Below the pieces are notes generated by a model that was not told the origin of the DNA, searched no databases, and worked only from the letters and a program-made list of their open reading frames with translations. The translations under genes were made by a program, and so were the position numbers. From Halorubrum aethiopicum (lineage in GTDB: Archaea; Halobacteriota; Halobacteria; Halobacteriales; Haloferacaceae), in NCBI RefSeq assembly GCF_001542905.1, contig NZ_LOAJ01000001.1, forward strand, positions 2,914,001 to 2,978,000: a stretch of DNA of 64,000 nt, read 5' to 3'. Numbering within the stretch: position 1 is the first letter of the stretch; the number at the start of each line of letters is the position of its first letter. This document shows positions 58,727-64,000 of the stretch, piece after piece.

Positions 58727-60064
58727 ATGGCGACGTACCACATCGAGACGTACGGCTGTACGTCCAACCGGGGCGAGAGCCGCGCGATCGAACGCGCCCT
58801 CCGAGACGGCGGTCACCGCCCCGCGGACGGCCCCGAGGACGCCGACGTCGCCATCCTCAACAGCTGTACGGTCGTCGAGAAGACCGAGCGCAACATGCTC
58901 CGACGGGCCGAGGAGCTGGCCGAGGAGACGGCGGAGCTCGTCGTCACCGGCTGTATGGCGCTCGCGCAGGGCGAGGAGTTCCGCGAGGCCGGCATCGACG
59001 CCGAGGTGCTCCACTGGGACGAGGTCCCCGAACACGTGCTCAACGGCGAGTGTCCCACCCACACTCCGGACACGGAGCCGATACTCGACGGCGCCATCGG
59101 CATTCTCCCCGTCGCCCGCGGCTGTATGAGCAACTGCTCGTACTGTATCACCAAGTTCGCGACCGGCCGCGTCGACTCCCCGTCGGTCGAGGAGAACGTC
59201 GAGAAGGCGCGCGCGCTGGTCCACGCCGGCGCGAAGGAGATCCGCGTCACCGGCCAGGACACCGGCGTCTACGGCTGGGACACGGGCGAGCGGAAGCTCC
59301 CCGAGCTGCTCGACCGGATCTGCGACATCGACGGCGAGTTCCGGGTGCGGCTGGGGATGGCGAACCCCGGCGGGATCCACGGCATCCACGAGGAGCTCGC
59401 GGACGTGTTCGCGGAAAACGAGAAGCTGTACGACTTCATCCACGCGCCGGTCCAGTCCGGCTCCGACGACGTGCTCGAGGACATGCGCCGGCAACACCGC
59501 GTCGGCAAGTTCCGGGAGGTCGTCGAGACGTTCGACGACCGGCTCGACCACTGGACGCTCTCGACCGACTTCATCGTCGGCTTCCCGACCGAGAGCGACG
59601 CGGACCACGAGAAGTCGATGGAGCTCCTGCGGGAGGTCCGCCCCGAGAAGGTCAACGTCACCCGCTTCTCGAAGCGGCCCGGCACCGACGCCGCCGACAT
59701 GAAGGGGCTCGGCGGCACGGTCAAAAAGGAGCGCTCGAAGGAAATGTCCGAGCTGAAGATGGCGGTCGTCGGCGAGGCGTACGAGTCGATGGTCGGCGAG
59801 GAGTTCGAGGTGCTCGTCGTCGAGGAGGGAACCGGCGACTCCGTGAAGTGCCGGGACTCCGCCTACCGGCAGATAATCGTCCGGAACGCGACGGATCGCG
59901 GGATCGCGGTCGGCGACCTCCTCACCGTCGAGGTGACCGGCCACAACACCGTCTACGCGTTCGGCGAGCCGACGGCCGAGCCAGGAACCGACGGGAGCGA
60001 GTCGCCCGAGCACGAGTCACCCGAACGCGACGAGGCCCCCGAGTCGACCGCGTCGTCGGCGTAG
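58727..60064 (+). CDS. archaeal/CDKAL1-type tRNA methylthiotransferase (ms2t6A)
   Basis: A 445-residue radical-SAM methylthiotransferase that adds a methylthio group to t6A at position 37 of tRNAs reading ANN codons. UPF0004 domain cysteines are C11 (T-Y-G-C-T), C47 (N-S-C-T) and C76 (T-G-C-M); the radical-SAM cluster is C133, C137, C140 (R-G-C-M-S-N-C-S-Y-C). A TRAM domain lies at about 365-430. Length and N-terminal pattern fit the archaeal MtaB/CDKAL1 subgroup rather than bacterial MiaB. Acidic tail 415-445. Confidence 0.92.
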   Translation: MATYHIETYGCTSNRGESRAIERALRDGGHRPADGPEDADVAILNSCTVVEKTERNMLRRAEELAEETAELVVTGCMALAQGEEFREAGIDAEVLHWDEVPEHVLNGECPTHTPDTEPILDGAIGILPVARGCMSNCSYCITKFATGRVDSPSVEENVEKARALVHAGAKEIRVTGQDTGVYGWDTGERKLPELLDRICDIDGEFRVRLGMANPGGIHGIHEELADVFAENEKLYDFIHAPVQSGSDDVLEDMRRQHRVGKFREVVETFDDRLDHWTLSTDFIVGFPTESDADHEKSMELLREVRPEKVNVTRFSKRPGTDAADMKGLGGTVKKERSKEMSELKMAVVGEAYESMVGEEFEVLVVEEGTGDSVKCRDSAYRQIIVRNATDRGIAVGDLLTVEVTGHNTVYAFGEPTAEPGTDGSESPEHESPERDEAPESTASSA

Positions 60065-60143
60065 CCGGCACCGCCCGGCGAACCGACCGCGGTCGCCCGT
60101 CCGCGGCGAGCCGCAGGGGAACGACGAATCGAGGACGACTCGC

Positions 60144-61526
60144 TCACTCGGTCCCGCCGTCGGATCCGGCGCACTCGACCCACGAGGCGCGTTCCTCGTG
60201 GCCGCGGGCGCGCGCCGCGATCGCCTCCCGGTCGAGGGTCCCTTCCTCGGTCACGACCCCGGAGAGCAGGTCGCCCGGAACGCGTTCGAAGACGGGGTTT
60301 TCGACCGAGACGGGGGCGTCGCCGTCGTACACCGTCGACGGGTCCCCCGCCTCGACGACGACCTCGTCCTCAGCCGCGACCTTGTCCGCGGCGGCGACGA
60401 CGTACGCCGGGACGCCGGCGTCGGCCGCCGCCAGCGCAAGGGGATAGGATCCCACCTTGTTCACGGCGTCGCCGGACGGGAGGATCCGGTCCGCGCCGAG
60501 CAGGACGCAGCCCGCGTCGTCGTCGCGGACGCGTCCGGGGAGCGCGGCGTCGGTCGTGAGCGCGACGTCGACGCCGGCGGCGGCCAGCCGCTCCGCCGCG
60601 GTCACGCCCTCGCGCGCCGGCCGCGACTCGCCGACGACCGCCGCGCGGCCGGCCGCCCGGATCGCCTCGGCGACGGTCCCCGACCGCGACAGGGTGGCGA
60701 CCCGACCGGACTCGTCGGCGATCAGGCCCGCGGCCCGCTCCGCCGCCAGGCGATCCGCGTCGAGCGCGTCGTCGAGGGCGTCGATCGCGCGGTCGTGGAC
60801 CGCCCGAGGGGTCCCGTCCGCCGCGTCCATCACGCGATCGATCCGGTTCCGGACGACGACCATGCTCGGCCGGGCGTCGCGCAGGTCTCGGGCGACGGTC
60901 CGGACGCGGTCGATCTCGTTCTCATCCACCTCCCCGTTCTCGTCCTCTCCGCCGCTCTCGTCCTCCTCCCGGTTCTCGTCTCCCCCGTTTTCGCCCGTCT
61001 CGTCTCCCTGCGCCCCGAACGCGACCGCGCCCGCCGCGTCGCGGAGGACCTCCAGCGCGCGGAGGGAGAGCCACGCGGCCCCGTGGGTCCCGTCGGTGCG
61101 GATCGCGTCGACGTCGGGGGCGACGCGGCGGTAGCTCTCCCACAGGCCGGGGACGGTCCGGCCCGTGAGAAACGCCGTCGGGCGGAGCCACTCGACCGCG
61201 TCCGGCGACCGGTGGGCGGGCGGGTCGCGGCCCGCCGCCTCGAACAGGACCGGGTGGACCGTCCGATCGGTCCCCCCGTCGGACACGGACAGCGGCTCAC
61301 CGCGGCGGCGGAGTTCGAGGTCGGCGTCCGGCATCGCCGCACCGAGGATCCGCCGGGCGTCCGCGATCGGGTCCGTCGTCTCCGGGCGCACATCCCCGGA
61401 GACGACATCGAGCCGGTCGGCTCCCGGGTCGGCGGCAGCGTTGCGGCGCTGGACACAGCAGACCGCGGCGCGATGGCGGACGAAGGCTCTGACGACGGCC
61501 GTCACGCCTCGTCGTCGGGGAAGCAT
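60144..61526 (-). CDS. NUDIX-like domain fused to an eIF2B-alpha/R15P-isomerase-like domain
   Basis: A 460-residue fusion. The C-terminal half (about 215-440) is the IF-2B family fold: R-A-A-V-V-G-E-S-R-P, D-V-A-L-T-T-D-A-A-L and L-G-A-D-R-I-L-P-S-G-D-A-V-N-K-V-G-S-Y near 345-364, as in eIF2B-alpha and ribose-1,5-bisphosphate isomerase. The N-terminal 150 residues resemble a NUDIX hydrolase but the E-x2-E-E catalytic box is not seen, so that activity is doubtful. An acidic linker (residues 175-205) joins them. A GTG seven codons in (V-T-A-V-V-R-A-F-V-R-H-R) is an equally likely start. Confidence 0.78.
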   Translation of the reverse strand: MLPRRRGVTAVVRAFVRHRAAVCCVQRRNAAADPGADRLDVVSGDVRPETTDPIADARRILGAAMPDADLELRRRGEPLSVSDGGTDRTVHPVLFEAAGRDPPAHRSPDAVEWLRPTAFLTGRTVPGLWESYRRVAPDVDAIRTDGTHGAAWLSLRALEVLRDAAGAVAFGAQGDETGENGGDENREEDESGGEDENGEVDENEIDRVRTVARDLRDARPSMVVVRNRIDRVMDAADGTPRAVHDRAIDALDDALDADRLAAERAAGLIADESGRVATLSRSGTVAEAIRAAGRAAVVGESRPAREGVTAAERLAAAGVDVALTTDAALPGRVRDDDAGCVLLGADRILPSGDAVNKVGSYPLALAAADAGVPAYVVAAADKVAAEDEVVVEAGDPSTVYDGDAPVSVENPVFERVPGDLLSGVVTEEGTLDREAIAARARGHEERASWVECAGSDGGTE

Positions 61527-61658
61527 CCCAATCAGTTCACCGGTGGCGTGCGGCGATCGTCGGACGAACCGAAACCGCGGGGCCGGCGACCGCGACGGGA
61601 CCGGAGACGGCGACGGGACCGGAGGGGTCGCCGGAACCGGAAACGCCGGCGGGGCCGG

Positions 61659-62390
61659 CTAGAGCGTGACCGCCATCATCACCTCGTCGACGTACTCGCC
61701 GTCGATGCGGTAGTGGTCCTCGCGGGTCGCCTCCTCCTCCCAGCCGTGCGTTTCGAGGAACGCGATCGCCTCCTCGTTCGTCGAGGGGACGCTGTTGTAG
61801 ATCCGCTCGTACCCCTCCTCGCCGGCCCACTCGAGACCGCGTTCGAGGAGGTGGCTCCCGATCCCGTGTCGGCGGTACTCGGGGAGGACGCCGACGGTGA
61901 GCTCCGCCGTGTGGCTCAGCTTCTCCAGTTCCGGATGGCTGATGTTGACCCAGCCGACCACGTCGTCGTTCACGGTCGCGACGAAGAACACGCGGGACTT
62001 CACCCCGTCCTGCCGGAAGAGCACCTGTTCCTCGTCGATGATGTCCGCGATGTTCTCCGCGACGACGTCGTTGCCGTCCTCGACGGCGTCGCGTATCACC
62101 CCGAGGAGCCCCGAGAGATCGGACTGTCGCGCCGGTCGGATGCTGAACGACACGTCCTCGCCGGCGAACTCCTCCTCGACTCCGCCCCCGAAGTCGTCCT
62201 CGATGCCGACCACCAGGTCGTCGCCCTCCCGCCGCAACAGCCCGTCACGCCGCAGGATCGTGACGTGGTGTCCGAACTGCGTCGGATCGAAGCCCAGATC
62301 CGCCCGGGCCGTCTCGTACGCCACCCGATCGCGTTCCTGGACGTACTCGTAGATGTCTCGCCTGTCCTTGTGTTCCACCTGCTGGATCAT
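61659..62390 (-). CDS. HTH-GNAT fusion: winged-helix and N-acetyltransferase domains
   Basis: A 243-residue protein. Residues 1-60 hold a helix-turn-helix (R-A-D-L-G-F-D-P-T-Q-F-G-H-H-V-T-I-L-R). The second half is a GNAT domain with T-V-G-V-L-P-E-Y-R-R-H-G-I-G-S-H-L-L (motif A) and E-E-A-I-A-F-L-E-T-H-G-W. It may acetylate a protein or small molecule under DNA- or ligand-dependent control. ATG at 62390 follows a TATA-like box TTAAACATAAG (minus, about 62415-62425); an earlier ATG lies before the box and is rejected. Confidence 0.82.
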   Translation of the reverse strand: MIQQVEHKDRRDIYEYVQERDRVAYETARADLGFDPTQFGHHVTILRRDGLLRREGDDLVVGIEDDFGGGVEEEFAGEDVSFSIRPARQSDLSGLLGVIRDAVEDGNDVVAENIADIIDEEQVLFRQDGVKSRVFFVATVNDDVVGWVNISHPELEKLSHTAELTVGVLPEYRRHGIGSHLLERGLEWAGEEGYERIYNSVPSTNEEAIAFLETHGWEEEATREDHYRIDGEYVDEVMMAVTL

Positions 62391-62414
62391 GCCTGTGACT
62401 ACCACGCACTATCA

Positions 62415-62425
62415 CTTATGTTTAA
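62415..62425 (-). promoter_or_regulatory. TATA box, TTAAACATAAG
   Basis: On the minus strand, about 28 bases before the ATG of the HTH-GNAT gene at 62390. Confidence 0.6.
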
Positions 62426-62451
62426 TTATCGTTCATGTACGACTGGCGGCG

Positions 62452-62829
62452 TCACCGATCGGTGCGGGGCGGGATGCCGGTGAGCAGTTGTGCGGTGTCG
62501 CGGACGTTGTGGGTCTCGACCAGCAGCTCCGCCGCCTCTCGAACGGTCACGGCGGGGTCGCGAGAGGAGCCGTGACACCGGAGGTACAGCGCCAGCCAGT
62601 CGTTTACCGCCGCCTGGAGCATCGACAGTTCGACCTCGGAGAACCGGACGTGCTCGTCGCCCGTGCGGCCCCGGAGGTACACCGCGACGGTCGGACCGAA
62701 CCCCTCGCGGAGGTACTCGAGACCGCGCTCTTCGGCCGGCGGCGACGCCGGCGGCTCGAACGACTCCCGCTCCTCGCGGGCCCGGTCGGCCAGGTCGGCG
62801 ATCCGCTCGGCGTACGGCGAGGTCGTCAT
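62452..62829 (-). CDS. conserved haloarchaeal protein, unknown function
   Basis: A 125-residue acidic protein, mostly helical (E-R-I-A-D-L-A-D-R-A-R-E-E-R-E-S-F-E and V-N-D-W-L-A-L-Y-L-R-C-H). No motif recognised; similar haloarchaeal genes are annotated as DUF8055 (recalled). It starts two bases after the stop of the FixC-type oxidoreductase gene and is surely co-transcribed with it, so a role around that flavoprotein is plausible. Confidence 0.7.
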   Translation of the reverse strand: MTTSPYAERIADLADRAREERESFEPPASPPAEERGLEYLREGFGPTVAVYLRGRTGDEHVRFSEVELSMLQAAVNDWLALYLRCHGSSRDPAVTVREAAELLVETHNVRDTAQLLTGIPPRTDR

Positions 62830-62830
62830 C

Positions 62831-64000
62831 TCATCCCTGCCGGAACTCGACGCCCTTCCCGCCGCGGGGGTGTTCCCAGTCGGTGTCCGCGACGACGGCG
62901 CAGGTCCCGCACTCGACGCAGGGCTGGGTGTCGAGGCTCACGACGCGTCGCTCGTCGCCGTTCGTCCGGACCGTCTCCTCGCGGTAGCAGCCGCCGCCGA
63001 AGTCGCGGGCGCTGACCGGACAGGCGGTCACGGCGTCGCCGCTGGCCCCGACGGAGTCGTCGACGAGTTCGATGTGCGGGTTGCCCACGTCGACGTCGTA
63101 GGTGAGGTCGCCGATCCGATCGACCAGGTCCGGCGGCGTCACGCCGTTCTCCGTCTCGACGGGGTCGCCGAGCTCCTCCGCGATGACCGTCGGCAGGGTG
63201 ACGTACGGCGTCCGGGTGTCCGGCACCATCGTCGAGAGGAACGGCGAGCCGTACAGCGATTCGAGGCCGTCGCCGAGCGCCCGCACGCCGAACCGCCCGA
63301 CCGGCGACTTCAGGACCGCGTCCAGGGCGTCCGTGAGCGGGTCGTGTTCGGCGAGCGCTCGCACCGCGCGGTACCGCCTGGGACGGAGCTTCTCCATCAC
63401 GCCCTCCTCGCGGAGCTTCCGCTCGTAGAGGTCGCCCGCGGCGTCCGGGTCGCTCCGCGAGCGCGCCTCCACGAACGCCTCGGCCGCGAGCGCGCCGGCG
63501 GTGACGGCGTGGTTCATCCCCTTGATGATCGGCCCCTGCGCCTGCATCTGCCCGGCGGCGTCGCCGACGAGCGCCAGACGGCCCCGGTGGGGCGACGGGT
63601 GAGCCACCTTCTTCGAGTCGGGGACGAGCTTCGCGGCGTACTCCAGCTCCTCGTACCCGTCGTCGAGCCAGCGGGCAAGGAGGGGGTGGGTGAGCAGCGC
63701 GTCCAGCAGCTCGTGGGGCTCGGCCTCCTCGGCGACGAGGCTGTCGAGGTGAAACACCGTCCCGATCGAGAGGGTGTCCTCGTTGGTGTAGAGGAACCCG
63801 CCGCCGCGGACGCCCTCGAAGAGGTCGCCGGAGAACAGGTGGGCCTCGCCCTCGTCGTCGTCGAGGTCGAAGCGCTCCTCGACCGCGCCGTCGGGCATGT
63901 CCACGACCGCCTTCACGCCCTGGAACCACTCCTCGGGCTCGTCCCAGTCCATCAATCCGGCGTCGCGGGCGAGCTCGCTGTTCACGCCGTCGGCGGCGAC
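62831..64000 (-). CDS. ETF:quinone oxidoreductase-like flavoprotein (FixC-FixX fusion), partial
   Basis: The gene runs past the window end; 390 codons are visible and the frame stays open at 64000. The part inside carries the FAD region (V-A-A-D-G-V-N-S-E-L-A-R, D-A-A-G-Q-M-Q-A-Q-G-P-I-I) of FixC/geranylgeranyl-reductase flavoproteins, with K-V-A-H-P-S-P-H-R-G and K-L-R-P-R-R-Y. The last 55 residues hold a ferredoxin-like cluster: C-P-V-S-A-R-D-F-G-G-G-C and C-V-E-C-G-T-C, matching the [4Fe-4S] site of ETF:quinone oxidoreductase. It likely passes electrons from electron-transferring flavoprotein to menaquinone; the NAD-like N-terminal part is missing. Confidence 0.85.
   Translation of the reverse strand, partial: VAADGVNSELARDAGLMDWDEPEEWFQGVKAVVDMPDGAVEERFDLDDDEGEAHLFSGDLFEGVRGGGFLYTNEDTLSIGTVFHLDSLVAEEAEPHELLDALLTHPLLARWLDDGYEELEYAAKLVPDSKKVAHPSPHRGRLALVGDAAGQMQAQGPIIKGMNHAVTAGALAAEAFVEARSRSDPDAAGDLYERKLREEGVMEKLRPRRYRAVRALAEHDPLTDALDAVLKSPVGRFGVRALGDGLESLYGSPFLSTMVPDTRTPYVTLPTVIAEELGDPVETENGVTPPDLVDRIGDLTYDVDVGNPHIELVDDSVGASGDAVTACPVSARDFGGGCYREETVRTNGDERRVVSLDTQPCVECGTCAVVADTDWEHPRGGKGVEFRQG

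Noticed and set aside
1-64000. CRISPR arrays, rRNA genes, insertion sequences with transposases, or a replication origin.
   Set aside because: No regularly spaced direct repeats, rRNA-like sequence, transposase motifs or Orc1/Cdc6 gene was seen.

Overview
The window looks like chromosomal DNA of an extremely halophilic archaeon, probably Halorubrum or a close relative. Base composition is very GC-rich, the proteins are strongly acidic, and many genes have a TATA-like box about 25-30 bases before the start codon with no Shine-Dalgarno, the pattern of leaderless haloarchaeal genes. Gene content agrees: diaminopimelate lysine pathway, GTP cyclohydrolase III, PitA, PhoU-AbrB regulators, a PGF-CTERM protein and a tRNA with an archaeal intron. 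This assignment is inference; no 16S gene is present.

Layout. 1-2.6 kb: end of dnaJ, a cupin, a short acyl-adenylate-enzyme-like protein and a GH68 fructosyltransferase. 2.7-3.7 kb: a NYN-domain protein and a zinc ribbon protein. 3.7-10.1 kb: a compact lysine operon on the minus strand, dapA-dapB-dapD-lysA-dapF-dapE, with four-base overlaps at most junctions. 10.4-12.9 kb: a GH32 fructosidase with an extra N-terminal domain, followed by an MFS transporter; the two fructan/sucrose enzymes thus bracket the lysine operon. 14-25.8 kb: mixed housekeeping and membrane genes (HD hydrolase, MFS, PUA, two membrane proteases, PhoU-AbrB, CheY-like regulator, PGF-CTERM gluzincin-like protein, Vms1-like release factor). 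27-38 kb: metabolism (6-phosphogluconate dehydrogenase, threonine synthase, class III CoA transferase, hisI, DUF92 kinase, GTP cyclohydrolase III). 38-47.5 kb: glycosyltransferase, PitA, UspA, a hydroxyacid dehydrogenase, a four-gene operon with two DUF2589-like paralogues, and a cystathionine gamma-synthase-like enzyme. 47.6-64 kb: tRNA-Glu with intron, a second PhoU-AbrB, two response-regulator/PAS sensor proteins, fumC, sucCD, an archaeal methylthiotransferase, a NUDIX-like/eIF2B-like fusion, and an ETF-quinone oxidoreductase-like gene cut by the window end.

The most striking non-coding signal is a repeated element of about 270-350 bases present three times (about 25901-26175 plus, 26822-27174 minus, 34257-34530 plus). 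Unpaired blocks are nearly identical, while three stems differ in sequence between copies but stay paired; one copy has a G-U wobble. That is the signature of a structured RNA (or hairpin-selected DNA element). Two copies flank one small gene in opposite orientation. The second candidate for an undescribed system is the DUF2589-like four-gene operon at 43799-46248. A third curiosity is a histidine kinase whose ATPase domain carries an in-frame array of perfect hairpins with three-base loops.

Protein families were assigned by reading motifs and family resemblance, without database searches; DUF names in particular are from memory and hedged where given.
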